This document shows, piece by piece, positions 7,983 through 16,608 of a stretch of 34,681 nucleotides of DNA. Position 1 is the first letter of the stretch, and each line of letters starts with the position of its first letter. The stretch spans positions 1-34,681 of the forward strand of contig QJVM01000260.1 in the NCBI GenBank assembly GCA_003235715.1, written 5' to 3'. The translations under genes were made by a program, and so were the position numbers. This DNA is from Nitrospirota bacterium. GTDB taxonomy: Bacteria; Nitrospirota; Thermodesulfovibrionia; SZUA-242. The notes under the pieces were generated by a model. It was not told where the DNA came from and did no database searches. It saw nothing but the letters and a program-made list of their open reading frames with translations.

Positions 7983-9266
7983 ATGAAATGGAATCGTTCT
8001 AAAGCCGCGTTCAGGAAAGCCAAGTTGCTGATGCCCGGTGGGGTGAACAGCCCCGTGAGGGCCTTCAAGTCCGTGGGGGGAACGCCCGTTTTCATCGACC
8101 GGGCCAAAGGCTCCCGAATCTACGACATCGACGGAAATGCCTACATTGATTATGTCCTCTCCTGGGGCCCCATGATTCTGGGCCATGCTCCGGGAAACGT
8201 GATCCGGGCGATCAAGCGGGCCGCAGACAAGGGAACGAGTTTTGGCGCACCCACGAAGCTCGAGATAGAGCTCGCAAACCGGGTCCTTGAGGCTTACCCC
8301 TCCATGGATCGGGTTCGCATGGTGAACTCCGGGACCGAAGCCACCATGAGCGCCATCCGGGCCGCCCGGGGGTTTACTGGCCGGGAAAAGATGATCAAAT
8401 TCGAAGGATGCTACCACGGCCATGCGGACGGACTGCTGGTGAAAGCAGGTTCCGGCGCCATGACCCTTGGCGTCCCGGACAGTCCGGGCGTTCCAAAGGG
8501 ATATGCCCGGAACACCATCACCCTGCCCTACAACGACGTCAAGGCTCTTCGGGCGGTACTCCGCCAGGAGGGGAAGTCCATTGCCTGCGTGATCGTTGAG
8601 CCCGTGGCCGGAAACATGGGACTGATCCTTCCGCAGCCGGGGTTCCTTGAAGCGCTTCGCTCGGAAACCAGGAAGTACGGCATCGTGCTCATCTTTGATG
8701 AGGTGATGACGGGTTTCCGGGTTGCTTTCGGCGGAGCCCAGGCTCATTACGGGATCGACCCGGACCTTACCTGCCTCGGCAAGGTCATCGGCGGCGGCCT
8801 GCCGGTAGGGGCGTACGGCGGCAAGGAAGCCATCATGTCAAGAATCGCACCCGAAGGCCCTGTTTACCAGGCCGGAACCCTATCAGGGAACCCCATTGCC
8901 ATGACCGCAGGCATTGAGACGCTTAAGGTGCTTGCCCGGAAAGACACCTACAGAAAGCTCGAATCCAGCTGCCGGATGCTGGAGAGGGGGCTTAAGAACG
9001 CGGCCCGGAAGGCCCGCGTGGCCGCCCGTTTCTATCGGGCCGGGACCATGTTCTGCACCTATTTCACGGACACAGAGGTCGTGGACTACCAAACGGCAAA
9101 GACGGCGGACACCGCCCGCTTCTCACGCTTCTTCATGGGCCTGCTCAAACGGGGGGTCAACATCGCGCCGTCCCAGTTTGAGGCCGGGTTCATGAGTCTT
9201 GCTCACACACCGCGGGATATTGAAAAAACGGTCAGGGCCGCCTACGAGGCTCTGAAGGAGTCCTGA
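7983..9266 (+). CDS. hemL: Glutamate-1-semialdehyde 2,1-aminomutase
   Basis: PLP enzyme that makes 5-aminolevulinate, the first committed tetrapyrrole precursor in the C5 pathway. The ATG at 7983 gives 427 residues, the normal length, and begins at the conserved [23 protein letters not shown] block; the frame stays open upstream to a TTG at 7914, but those 23 residues are unlike the family. Visible are the [13 protein letters not shown] cofactor-phosphate region (about 117-129), FDEVMTGFR (about 238-246) and the PLP lysine K267 in [11 protein letters not shown]. The multihaem cytochrome starts 50 bases later on the same strand, a sensible pairing of haem supply and a haem-rich product, though co-transcription is not shown. 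Confidence 0.97.
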   Translation: MKWNRSKAAFRKAKLLMPGGVNSPVRAFKSVGGTPVFIDRAKGSRIYDIDGNAYIDYVLSWGPMILGHAPGNVIRAIKRAADKGTSFGAPTKLEIELANRVLEAYPSMDRVRMVNSGTEATMSAIRAARGFTGREKMIKFEGCYHGHADGLLVKAGSGAMTLGVPDSPGVPKGYARNTITLPYNDVKALRAVLRQEGKSIACVIVEPVAGNMGLILPQPGFLEALRSETRKYGIVLIFDEVMTGFRVAFGGAQAHYGIDPDLTCLGKVIGGGLPVGAYGGKEAIMSRIAPEGPVYQAGTLSGNPIAMTAGIETLKVLARKDTYRKLESSCRMLERGLKNAARKARVAARFYRAGTMFCTYFTDTEVVDYQTAKTADTARFSRFFMGLLKRGVNIAPSQFEAGFMSLAHTPRDIEKTVRAAYEALKES

Positions 9267-9316
9267 CCGATTGCATATAGATTCAAAATTGCATCGCACA
9301 CGGGGGATCAGCAGTC

Positions 9317-10294
9317 ATGAATATCAAGGAAATGTTTCAGGAAAAAATCACCGTGAAGGGGAAGATCGTGATCGCCCTTCTCCTTCTGGTCATCATCGTT
9401 CTCGGTGGGATCATTGCGTTCAAGTTTTATGATTTCACCCAGAACAATCCCAAGTTCTGCGTGAGCTGTCATCTCATGCAGCCGGCCTACGATGCCTGGG
9501 CCACCAGTGAACACAAGGACGTCAACTGCCACGATTGTCATCACCTTTCCATCGCCGAACAGAACAATCTGCTCATCACGTTCGTGCTTCACCGGCCGAC
9601 CTCGGTGCCGGAGCGGCATGGCAAAACCATCGTGCCCTGGAAATTCTGTGTGAGCTGTCACTGGGAGAAGAACGAGAAGTTTCCCGAAGCGGTGAAGATC
9701 AACAACTCCAGGGGGCATGCCAAGCACTATTTCATGGAGCAGATCGAATGCGCCAAGTGCCATGGATACATCACCCACAGGTTCACGGCCGAGGAACGGT
9801 TTTGCGTTCGCTGCCATGAAAACAAGGAGGTCCACGGAGCCGGGATGGAGAACCTGGCCTGCCTGAACTGCCATACCGACCGGACCCGGGACAACAAGCC
9901 GGACCGTGCAAAATGCCTCTACTGTCACGGCGATGAAAAGTACCAGAAGGAGGTTCTGGCCGGGGATACCCTGGACACGCGCCACCACGTGCCGTCCCAG
10001 GAGGTCGTGGACAACGCGATCAAGATCACGATCGCCGAGAAGAACGGCGCCATGGCCTTTGACTGCTATACCTGTCACAAGCCACATGTAAAGGCACGGC
10101 CGGACTGGAAGATCTGCCTCTCGTGTCATCAGAACATTCCGATCACCGGGGCGCACCAGATGCACATCGAGTCCATGGGACTGGAATGCAACTCGTGCCA
10201 CAAACCCCACATCTGGAAGGTGACGGCCGCCCAGGCCAAGAAGGACTGTGTCATGTGCCACGAATACCGCGACCCGAAGAAGTTTCTCATGTAA
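9317..10294 (+). CDS. Membrane-anchored NapC/NirT-type cytochrome c with 11 haem motifs
   Basis: A 325-residue periplasmic multihaem cytochrome held by one N-terminal helix (about 14-36). Eleven CXXCH motifs can be counted: CVSCH, CHDCH, CVSCH, CAKCH, CVRCH, CLNCH, CLYCH, CYTCH, CLSCH, CNSCH, CVMCH. The first four, with CVSCHLMQPAYDAW right after the anchor, follow the NapC/NirT quinol dehydrogenase pattern, so it probably takes electrons from menaquinol; the remaining seven extend it into a longer electron wire than the usual 4-5 haem members. ATG 9317 is preceded by GGGGGA. No terminal reductase gene is adjacent, so the electron acceptor is unknown. Family call is firm, the physiological role is not. 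Confidence 0.93.
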   Translation: MNIKEMFQEKITVKGKIVIALLLLVIIVLGGIIAFKFYDFTQNNPKFCVSCHLMQPAYDAWATSEHKDVNCHDCHHLSIAEQNNLLITFVLHRPTSVPERHGKTIVPWKFCVSCHWEKNEKFPEAVKINNSRGHAKHYFMEQIECAKCHGYITHRFTAEERFCVRCHENKEVHGAGMENLACLNCHTDRTRDNKPDRAKCLYCHGDEKYQKEVLAGDTLDTRHHVPSQEVVDNAIKITIAEKNGAMAFDCYTCHKPHVKARPDWKICLSCHQNIPITGAHQMHIESMGLECNSCHKPHIWKVTAAQAKKDCVMCHEYRDPKKFLM

Positions 10295-10325
10295 AGGGAC
10301 GGAACACGCGTCTCAATCGCTCTCC

Positions 10326-10365
10326 GCCCGGGGACACGGCAAAGCCGAGTCCCCGGGCCTTTTTT
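10326..10365 (+). terminator. Strong rho-independent terminator
   Basis: Perfect 10-bp stem GCCCGGGGAC (10326-10335) / GTCCCCGGGC (10349-10358), an inner CGGC/GCCG stem across an A-A mismatch, then CTTTTTT. It ends the hemL/cytochrome unit 31 bases after the stop. Confidence 0.92.
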
Positions 10366-10415
10366 GCAGCTCCTCCACAGCAGATTTTCATTGAAGAAGC
10401 GGACGGTTACGCTGT

Positions 10416-10444
10416 TTGACCCTCCCTTGGGCGTGTGATAACCT
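10416..10444 (+). promoter_or_regulatory. Possible promoter of the gsp cluster
   Basis: TTGACC (10416-10421), 17 bases, TAACCT (10439-10444). The -35 is 5 of 6, the -10 weak. The start would fall at about the A of the gspF ATG (10450), i.e. a nearly leaderless message, which fits the lack of a ribosome site there. Tentative. Confidence 0.3.
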
Positions 10445-10449
10445 ACGAC

Positions 10450-11646
10450 ATGCCTGTCTTTGAATATCGTGCCGTTGACCGGCAGGGACAGAAGATCCGG
10501 GGCTCCCTGGAGGCCGAAACAGAATTCGAGGCCAAGGGGAAGCTTCACGCAGACGGGCTCACGCCCTTGTCCTTGTCCTTTGAAACCGAATCAAAGCCCT
10601 TATTCAAGTTCGAGCGCATTCGCGATATTGATATTCTCACCTTCACCCAGCAGCTCGGAGGACTTCTGGAAGCAGGGGTCCCCGTCGACCGTGCCCTGGT
10701 CATTCTCGCCAGTCTCTCGGAAAAGAAGGCCATGCGGGACCTCGTGGCCACCGTGCTCAAGGACATCCAGGGAGGCCAGGCTCTTTCTCAGGCTCTTTCC
10801 CGGCACGAGGTGTTTTCCAGGCTGTACGTGAATATGATAAGGGCCGGGGAGGCCGGGGGCGTTCTGGAACAGATCGTGGGCAAACTGGCCTCCTTCCTGG
10901 AGACATCGAAGGCCTTCAAGGAGGAGGTGCGGACTGCACTCATCTATCCCGCGTTTCTTGTGGTCGTCGGAGGTCTCGCGGTGGCCGTGATGCTGGTGTA
11001 CGTGGTGCCCAGGTTTGCTTCGATCTTTCTTGATCTCGGCCAGAGCCTTCCCCTGAGTACGCAGATCCTTCTTGCGCTGAGTGATTTCATGGCGAAATTC
11101 TGGTGGGCTCTCATCCTCGGACTGGGGGGGCTGGTGTTGGTCGTGCGTATGTACGCCCGGACGGAAGAGGGGCGGTTGCTGATCGACGGGTACAAACTCA
11201 GAATTCCTCTTGTGAAAGACCTCCACGTCCGCGTAGCCGTATCCCGTTTCTGCCGGACCCTGGGAACCATGCTCACCAGCGGGGTCCCCGTGCTCCACGC
11301 CATCCGGATCTCGAGAGATGTGCTGGGGAATCAGGTTCTGAGCCAGAGCCTGGCAAACGTGGAGGATGGGGTCAGTCGGGGCAAGGGTCTGGCCGGGCCC
11401 TTTCGTGAGAATGCGCTTTTTCCGCCTCTCGTGGCCCACATGGTGGGCGTGGGGGAAGAGACGGGTCGGCTCGAGGAGACCCTGCTGCACGTGGCTTCAC
11501 GCTACGAGGAGGAATCCCGCCGCACGCTGAAACGGCTGTTGGGTCTGCTGGAGCCCACGATCATTCTGTTTATGGCCGTTTTGGTCGGGTTTATCGTACT
11601 ATCCATTCTGGTCACCATCTTCAGCATTTACGAGGTCCCTATCTGA
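10450..11646 (+). CDS. gspF: Type II secretion inner-membrane platform protein
   Basis: A 398-residue GspF/PilC-family membrane protein that forms the inner-membrane platform with the secretion ATPase and organises pseudopilus assembly. It begins MPVFEYRAVDRQG, typical for GspF, so ATG 10450 is preferred over the upstream GTG at 10435. Two T2SSF repeats are visible: FTQQLGGLLEAGVPVDRAL (residues about 65-83) and the second FCRTLGTMLTSGVPVLHAI. Three membrane helices lie at about 163-190, 210-235 and 365-390. It leads a same-strand run F-G-H-I-J, but the ATPase gene gspE, which usually precedes gspF, is not upstream. Confidence 0.93.
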   Translation: MPVFEYRAVDRQGQKIRGSLEAETEFEAKGKLHADGLTPLSLSFETESKPLFKFERIRDIDILTFTQQLGGLLEAGVPVDRALVILASLSEKKAMRDLVATVLKDIQGGQALSQALSRHEVFSRLYVNMIRAGEAGGVLEQIVGKLASFLETSKAFKEEVRTALIYPAFLVVVGGLAVAVMLVYVVPRFASIFLDLGQSLPLSTQILLALSDFMAKFWWALILGLGGLVLVVRMYARTEEGRLLIDGYKLRIPLVKDLHVRVAVSRFCRTLGTMLTSGVPVLHAIRISRDVLGNQVLSQSLANVEDGVSRGKGLAGPFRENALFPPLVAHMVGVGEETGRLEETLLHVASRYEEESRRTLKRLLGLLEPTIILFMAVLVGFIVLSILVTIFSIYEVPI

Positions 11647-11705
11647 CGGAGAAGCGGCCCTCAGCCCCTAGGGACGGGCATCAATGATTTGATCTGGAGG
11701 TCATG

Positions 11706-12158
11706 ATGAATATGCAGAACCAAGGCACAGAGCAGAAACTTTCGGGAAAGAAGCGGAGGCAACGCGGCTTCTCCCTTATTGAACTGATGGTAGTGATCGT
11801 CATCCTCGCGGCTATTGCCTCCATCGTGGGCCCTCGTCTTTTCAAGAACGTGGGAAAGGCCAAGCGGGGTACGGCCCGGACGCAGATGGCTCAAATCGAA
11901 GCGGCCCTGGACGGTTTCCGGCTGGATGTGGGCCGGTATCCCACCAGCTCCGAGGGACTCGCCGCCCTGGAACGGGACCCCGGGGTCAAGGGGTGGGACG
12001 GTCCCTACCTCAAGAAGGCGGTGCCGACAGACCCCTGGCAGAACCCGTACGTCTACGTGGCGCCGGGGTCCAGAGCCGAGTTTGAACTGTCTTCTTACGG
12101 ACTCGACGGCCAGCCCGGAGGGACCGGTGAAGGTGAAGACATAAACAGTTGGGAGTGA
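11706..12158 (+). CDS. gspG: Type II secretion major pseudopilin
   Basis: Major pseudopilin that polymerises into the secretion pseudopilus after cleavage by the prepilin peptidase. The class III signal is clear: R-Q-R-G^F-S-L-I-E with the +5 Glu, then a hydrophobic helix. The C-terminus has the GspG core (YPTSSEGLAALERDP, GWDGPYLKK, DPWQNPY) and the calcium-site end GEDINSWE. Three starts are close together (11703, 11706, 11712); GGAGG at 11696-11700 is best spaced for 11706, giving 150 residues. It sits 59 bases after gspF. An inverted repeat follows it, which could help set a higher level than the minor pseudopilins. Confidence 0.95.
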   Translation: MNMQNQGTEQKLSGKKRRQRGFSLIELMVVIVILAAIASIVGPRLFKNVGKAKRGTARTQMAQIEAALDGFRLDVGRYPTSSEGLAALERDPGVKGWDGPYLKKAVPTDPWQNPYVYVAPGSRAEFELSSYGLDGQPGGTGEGEDINSWE

Positions 12159-12171
12159 CACGGAACCCAGT

Positions 12172-12203
12172 CAAGGCGCCCGGGCAAAAGGCCGGCCGCC
12201 TTG
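12172..12203 (+). repeat. Inverted repeat between gspG and gspH
   Basis: CAAGGCG (12172-12178) and CGCCTTG (12197-12203) with an 18-base GC-rich spacer. No T-run follows, so it is more likely an RNA-stability or partial-attenuation element than a full terminator. It lies in the longest gap (82 bases) of the gsp run. Confidence 0.45.
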
Positions 12204-12240
12204 CCGCGGCCTGAACCAACGTCTTTTCCACGGAACGCGC

Positions 12241-12735
12241 TTGAACAGCCGCCCCCGTCCCCTTGGCACGTACGCTTCCCGAGCCTCCGGATTGGCCCTC
12301 GGGTCGCGGGGGAACGCTTGCGGGTTTACCCTGCTTGAACTCATCGTCGTCCTGGTGATCCTCGGCATGGCAACCACCCTGACCATCGTGGAGGTGGGGC
12401 GGCGCAAGGACAAGACTGAATTTCTGGGCGAGGTTCGTCGAATCTCCGTCATCCTCAAGAAGGCGCGCCAGAACGCTATCATGGATCGCATGGAATACTC
12501 GTTCCACACCGACTTCGATGTGGAAGGAAGGCCCTATTACTGGATCGAACGCGAGGGTCAGCCCGAGGGGACCTCTCGCTCGCTCCCGGAAGGGTACGAT
12601 ATCTCCGATACGGTCGTGGCCTTCTTTCCAAGAGGCTATTCCACGGGCGGCGACGTGATCCTGAAAAACGGAAAGGGACGCGAGGCGGTGGTTTCAGTGG
12701 ACCCCATTCTGGGCAGGGTCTCGATCTCCCCATGA
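12241..12735 (+). CDS. gspH: Type II secretion minor pseudopilin
   Basis: A 164-residue minor pseudopilin. The prepilin site N-A-C-G^F-T-L-L-E-L is followed by a hydrophobic helix, and a short beta-rich domain follows, ending near the GspH pattern ILGRVSISP. The frame opens with TTG at 12241, which gives a 28-residue leader, long for the family; no ATG lies between that codon and the cleavage site, so a non-ATG start is needed whichever codon is used. The stop overlaps the gspI start by four bases (ATGA). Family assignment is by prepilin motif, size and gene order. Confidence 0.85.
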   Translation: MNSRPRPLGTYASRASGLALGSRGNACGFTLLELIVVLVILGMATTLTIVEVGRRKDKTEFLGEVRRISVILKKARQNAIMDRMEYSFHTDFDVEGRPYYWIEREGQPEGTSRSLPEGYDISDTVVAFFPRGYSTGGDVILKNGKGREAVVSVDPILGRVSISP

Positions 12736-13184
12736 CCCTCGTGAGGCGCGGCTTTTCGTTCCGGGTTTCCCTTTCACCGCCTCACGGCATCCCCCGGTTT
12801 CGCGCAGAGTGTGGGCGACGGGGTTTCAGCCTTCTCGAAGTTCTCGTGGCCGTCACCATCCTGGGGCTCGCTTTTGTAACCCTGTTCCAGGGCTTCAGCG
12901 CGGGACTCGGACTGGCCGCCCGGGCCGACGTTCGCAGCTGGGCGATCATCCATGCCCGGTCCGTGATGGACAACGCCCTCGCCCAGGATCCTCCTGAAGA
13001 AGGGGGCGATTCAGGCCGTATCGACGACACGTACAGTTACCGTACGTCCATCGTGCGGGTGGAGCCGGGTGAGGATGAGCAAGCCGTCGTCTTCGACGTA
13101 CAGGTTCAGGTGAGCTGGGGTTCAACGGGCTACGTGGAACTCCGGGCAAGAAAGACCGTTAATGAATTCCTACAGGAACAGTGA
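12732..13184 (+). CDS. gspI: Type II secretion minor pseudopilin
   Basis: A 150-residue minor pseudopilin that, with GspJ and GspK, forms the tip of the pseudopilus. The cleavage site is G-R-R-G^F-S-L-L-E-V-L-V-A-V, followed by TILGLAFVTLFQGFS. The leader before cleavage is about 31 residues, again longer than usual; a shorter product from an internal start is possible. It overlaps gspH at its start and gspJ at its end, a pattern of tight translational coupling. Function inferred from family and order. Confidence 0.87.
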   Translation: MTLVRRGFSFRVSLSPPHGIPRFRAECGRRGFSLLEVLVAVTILGLAFVTLFQGFSAGLGLAARADVRSWAIIHARSVMDNALAQDPPEEGGDSGRIDDTYSYRTSIVRVEPGEDEQAVVFDVQVQVSWGSTGYVELRARKTVNEFLQEQ

Positions 13185-13824
13185 CCCCGGGAACCGGGGA
13201 GCCACCCTGATCGAGGTTGTCCTGGCCCTCACCATTACGGCCATTGTTCTGGGGGTCATTTACGGGGCCATCGTTCTGGCGCACCGGTCCATGGAACGGG
13301 GGGAGCGACGCATGGACGAAAGCCAGCATTTCAGAACCCTGGTCGATCGAATTGCCCCGGTGATTCACTCCCTTTATCCCTATGTGCGCAGGACTCCGGA
13401 AGAGACCCTGATCTTTTTCGACGGGAAATCCGACTCCCTGGGCTTTGTCAGCACCGACATCGATATCTATCGCGATGACCTGGCCAATCTTCCCGGACTG
13501 CGGTGGGTTCGGTTCTACGTGGACGGCGGCGGGCTCTTCCTGCGCGAATCGTACTTCTTCAACGCCGATGTTCTGGAAGACGAGGGTACGGGCGGAGCCT
13601 TGCTCGTCGACCCGTACGTGCGGAGTATTGCCTTCGAGTACCTGGAGATCAAGGAGGACGAAACGCAGGGAACCTGGCTCGACGAATGGGACCTGGAGGA
13701 AGAAGATCGGCAGCAGAAACTTCCCAGAGCGGTTCGTATTTCCCTTCGCGTGGAGGAAGGCGGAAACGAGGTCACCATGCCCCCATTTGTCGTCCGGATC
13801 TACGCCTACGAACCCATCCTTTGA
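13162..13824 (+). CDS. gspJ: Type II secretion minor pseudopilin
   Basis: A 220-residue pseudopilin, the usual GspJ length. The signal is G-N-R-G^A-T-L-I-E-V-V-L-A-L, with Ala instead of the common Phe/Met at +1, then a hydrophobic helix and a domain with ERRMDESQHFRTLVDRIAP and a late RAVRISLRVEEGG strand typical for GspJ. It starts inside the end of gspI (23-base overlap) and is the last gene of the run: gspK, L and M are not present and the next gene is recR on the other strand, seven bases away. The secretion system must therefore be completed from elsewhere in the genome. Confidence 0.88.
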   Translation: MNSYRNSDPGNRGATLIEVVLALTITAIVLGVIYGAIVLAHRSMERGERRMDESQHFRTLVDRIAPVIHSLYPYVRRTPEETLIFFDGKSDSLGFVSTDIDIYRDDLANLPGLRWVRFYVDGGGLFLRESYFFNADVLEDEGTGGALLVDPYVRSIAFEYLEIKEDETQGTWLDEWDLEEEDRQQKLPRAVRISLRVEEGGNEVTMPPFVVRIYAYEPIL

Positions 13825-13830
13825 ACCTTT

Positions 13831-14424
13831 TTAGATCTCCCGGCGTCCCTCGAGGGACTTGGTGAGGGTCACCTCGTCGGCAAATTCGATATCGCCGCCA
13901 ATCGGCAGACCATAGGCGATACGCGACACACGGACCTGCATGGGTTTCAGAAGCGAGGCCAAGTACTGAGCCGTGGCTTCGCCTTTCGTATTGGGGTTCG
14001 TGGCCAGGATCACTTCCTCGACGCCTCCCCGGGCCACACGTTCCAGAAGTTCACGAATCTTGAGCCGTTCCGGGGTCAGGCCGTCCAGCGGCGACAGGCT
14101 CCCCAGAAGCACATGGTAAAGCCCCCTGTAACTCCGGGTATTCTCGATGACGACCAGGTTGCTGGGCTCCTCGACGACGCAGATCCGCGAGGCATCGCGC
14201 CCCGGGTCCCGACAAACGGGACAGAGCTCCGTGTCCGTGATATTGAAACACTGCTGACAGAAACCCGCCCGTTCCTTGAGCTCGAGAATGGCGGCAGCCA
14301 GCCCTCGCGCCTCCTCCTTGCTCATGGTCATGATAAAGAAGGCCAGTCGCTGGGCGGACTTGCGACCGATCCCCGGAAGTTTCGACAGTTCTGCGATGAG
14401 GTTTTCTACGATTCCCAGGCTCAC
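13831..14424 (-). CDS. recR: Recombination mediator protein RecR
   Basis: A 197-residue DNA-repair protein that works with RecO (and RecF) to load RecA on gaps. Visible in order: the helix-hairpin-helix LSKLPGIGRKSAQRLAF, a four-cysteine zinc finger (CQQCFNITDTELCPVC, about 57-72), the TOPRIM domain starting ICVVEEPSNLVVIE, and the Walker-B-like ATNPNTKGEATAQYL with a GLPIGGDIEFADEVTL end. It is the third gene of dnaX-ybaB-recR, a widely conserved operon; the gap from ybaB is 30 bases. It converges with gspJ, leaving only six bases between the stops. Confidence 0.97.
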   Translation of the reverse strand: MSLGIVENLIAELSKLPGIGRKSAQRLAFFIMTMSKEEARGLAAAILELKERAGFCQQCFNITDTELCPVCRDPGRDASRICVVEEPSNLVVIENTRSYRGLYHVLLGSLSPLDGLTPERLKIRELLERVARGGVEEVILATNPNTKGEATAQYLASLLKPMQVRVSRIAYGLPIGGDIEFADEVTLTKSLEGRREI

Positions 14425-14454
14425 GGATCTTCCATAGGTCGCGTCGTCTGATCC

Positions 14455-14796
14455 TCAGCGACCGAACATCCCCCCCAGGTCTCCCAGACCCGGCACGTTC
14501 AAGCCCCCGGTCAGCCGGGCCATCTCCTGCTGCATCCCTTCCTGGGCCTTTCTCAGGGCCCCGTTCACTGCGGCCACCACAAGGTCCTGGAGCATTTCGG
14601 CATCCTCTGGATTGATCACGTCCTTCTCGATCCGGATACTGACCACTTCATTGGCCCCGTTGGCTACGGCCGTGACCATCCCGCCGCCCGCCGTGGCCTC
14701 CACGGTACGCTGGGCCGCTTCGGCCTGGATACGTGCCATCTCCTCCTGCAGCTTCTGCGCCTGCTTCATCAGCCCGCCAATCATCTTCTTTGACAT
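14455..14796 (-). CDS. ybaB: YbaB/EbfC family nucleoid-associated protein
   Basis: A 113-residue DNA-binding protein of the YbaB/EbfC family, which forms dimers and coats DNA. Visible family features are MKQAQKLQEEMARIQAE at the N-terminus, VEATAGGGMVTAVANGANEVVSI in the middle and DAEMLQDLVVAAVNGALRKA towards the end; the tail is rich in Gly/Met. Its ATG shares one base with the dnaX stop (TGATG), and the ribosome site GGAGGT lies in the last codons of dnaX, so translation is coupled. Position between dnaX and recR is the classic one. Confidence 0.96.
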   Translation of the reverse strand: MSKKMIGGLMKQAQKLQEEMARIQAEAAQRTVEATAGGGMVTAVANGANEVVSIRIEKDVINPEDAEMLQDLVVAAVNGALRKAQEGMQQEMARLTGGLNVPGLGDLGGMFGR

Positions 14797-16499
14797 CAGT
14801 TACCTCCGTTTTCGTACAACCCCTCCAGGGGCCGCACGTCAACCACCTTGGCATCAAATATTTCTATCGCCGACTGGACGATGGGGTCCTTCGATATCTC
14901 GTTTCGGAGTTCCGCACCGGTCTTCACCCGGTCCGTCTCCTCAACCTCGGCGGCCACGAAATTCACCCGAACCTTTCGGCCTGCCAGTTCAGAAGCCGCC
15001 TTTTCCACCTCCTGGAGACTTCTACGGAGTGATCCGATGAAGAAATCCGGGTTTTCTACGGCAAAGGCCACCTGAAGGGCGCCCCCGTGAGTTCCCTCCA
15101 CCTTGCCCTGCGAAAGCTTGATGGCCAGCGGATGATTGGTCTGGTCGACCCTCCGGACCACATCATTCCATGAGAGGGATTCTGCTGAAGTTTCCTTGGC
15201 CTGAGGCCCGGCATCATTCCGCGGGCTTGCGGCGGGCCTGGCTTCAGGCTCTGAAGCCGTCTCGGGTGCGGCCGTCTGGGCAGGGCCCGGCCCCGAACCG
15301 GCCGTTCGCCCCTTCGGGGTCCGGGACACGGACGCCCGGGGGGGGGTGCTCTCCATCCCTTCCGTTCCTCCTCCGGACTGCAGACGGTCGAGAATACTTT
15401 GAAGCGACGTCGACCCCTTCAGAAAAGAAGCCCTGATGAAGGACAGCTCCATGAGATATCTCGGCATCGTCACAGAACGGATCTGCCCCTCCAGGTTCAG
15501 GAATTCGTTGAGCATCAGCGTCAGCTCTTCGACCTCCGATTCCTCGGCCAGGGCCTTCAAATCAAGGATCTCGTCCTCAGGAAGCTCAAGAAGGCTGGCC
15601 GGTCGCTCGGCAATCTTCACGACCATCAGATTTCTGAAAAGCGAAACCAGTTCCTTGGGAAAAGCACGAAGGTCGTGCCCCGCATCCGAAAGGTTCTGGA
15701 TCATCTGGAGGATTCCGGCGCGGTCCCCACGCAACAGCAGTCCGGCCAGCTCGTAGAGCAGTCCCCTCTCGGGAAGACCGAGCATGGCCTGCAGGTCCTC
15801 TTCACGGATATCCATGCTGAAGGCCATGGCCTGGTCCAGTACCGTAAGGGAATCCCGAACACTTCCTTCGGACACGCGCGCGAGCATCTCAAGGGCCCCC
15901 GGGGTGATGGTCACCTTCTCCTGTTCCGATACGAAGGCCAGATGTTCCATGATGCGGGCCTTGGGAATCCGCCGGAAGCTCAGGTGCTGGCAGCGCGAAA
16001 GCACCGTGACCGGGATGTTTTTGGGAGATGTCGTGGCAAAGATAAAGACGACGTGAGCCGGCGGCTCTTCAAGGGTTTTCAGGAGAGCGTTGAAGGCCTC
16101 CTTCGTCAGCATATGCACTTCGTCGATGATATAAACCTTGTACTTTCCACTCGAGGGGGCATACCGGACCGCTTCCCGCAGTTCGCGGATCTCGTTGATC
16201 CCGCGGTTTGACGCCCCATCGATCTCGATCACATCCACCGCCGAACCCTCGGTAATGGCCGTGCAGGCCGGACACACGCCGCACGGGGTCGGCGTGGGAC
16301 CCTTTTCGCAGTTCAGCGCCCTGGAAAGAATCCGGGCGGTCGTCGTCTTGCCCACGCCCCGGGGCCCCGAAAACACATAGGCATGCGCAACGCGTCCCTG
16401 TTCAAGGGCATTGGTGAGCGTCCGGACCACCGAATCCTGCCCAACCAGTTCGCTGAAGGAAAGGGGCCGCCACTTGCGCGCAAGAACCAGGTAACTCAT
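14796..16499 (-). CDS. dnaX: DNA polymerase III subunit tau (gamma/tau)
   Basis: A 567-residue clamp-loader ATPase. The start MSYLVLARKWRP at 16499 is the family N-terminus; the frame stays open 51 codons further up into the SRP-RNA spacer but that part is not conserved. Visible: Walker A GPRGVGKTTT (about 45-54), a zinc site with C64, C73, C76 and C79, the IIDEVHML Walker B (about 124-131) and the LSRCQ sensor segment. After about residue 373 comes a Pro/Ala/Gly-rich linker and then the tau C-terminal domain. The linker contains a run of nine C (coding strand, 15346-15338, codons 385-388); a -1 shift there meets TGA at 15246-15244 and would give a 418-residue gamma-like form. Confidence 0.96.
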   Translation of the reverse strand: MSYLVLARKWRPLSFSELVGQDSVVRTLTNALEQGRVAHAYVFSGPRGVGKTTTARILSRALNCEKGPTPTPCGVCPACTAITEGSAVDVIEIDGASNRGINEIRELREAVRYAPSSGKYKVYIIDEVHMLTKEAFNALLKTLEEPPAHVVFIFATTSPKNIPVTVLSRCQHLSFRRIPKARIMEHLAFVSEQEKVTITPGALEMLARVSEGSVRDSLTVLDQAMAFSMDIREEDLQAMLGLPERGLLYELAGLLLRGDRAGILQMIQNLSDAGHDLRAFPKELVSLFRNLMVVKIAERPASLLELPEDEILDLKALAEESEVEELTLMLNEFLNLEGQIRSVTMPRYLMELSFIRASFLKGSTSLQSILDRLQSGGGTEGMESTPPRASVSRTPKGRTAGSGPGPAQTAAPETASEPEARPAASPRNDAGPQAKETSAESLSWNDVVRRVDQTNHPLAIKLSQGKVEGTHGGALQVAFAVENPDFFIGSLRRSLQEVEKAASELAGRKVRVNFVAAEVEETDRVKTGAELRNEISKDPIVQSAIEIFDAKVVDVRPLEGLYENGGN

Positions 16500-16608
16500 A
16501 CGAGAGAGGAGAGGCTGAGGGTATCCGCCTGGAACCCGGGAGAAGTTGGTTGGGTGTACATGCTCGTCGGCTCCTGCATCGGTATGGCTTCCCTGGGCGT
16601 GGGTTTTT

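Noticed and set aside
15399-16211. 270-codon plus-strand frame
   Set aside because: Antisense shadow of dnaX.
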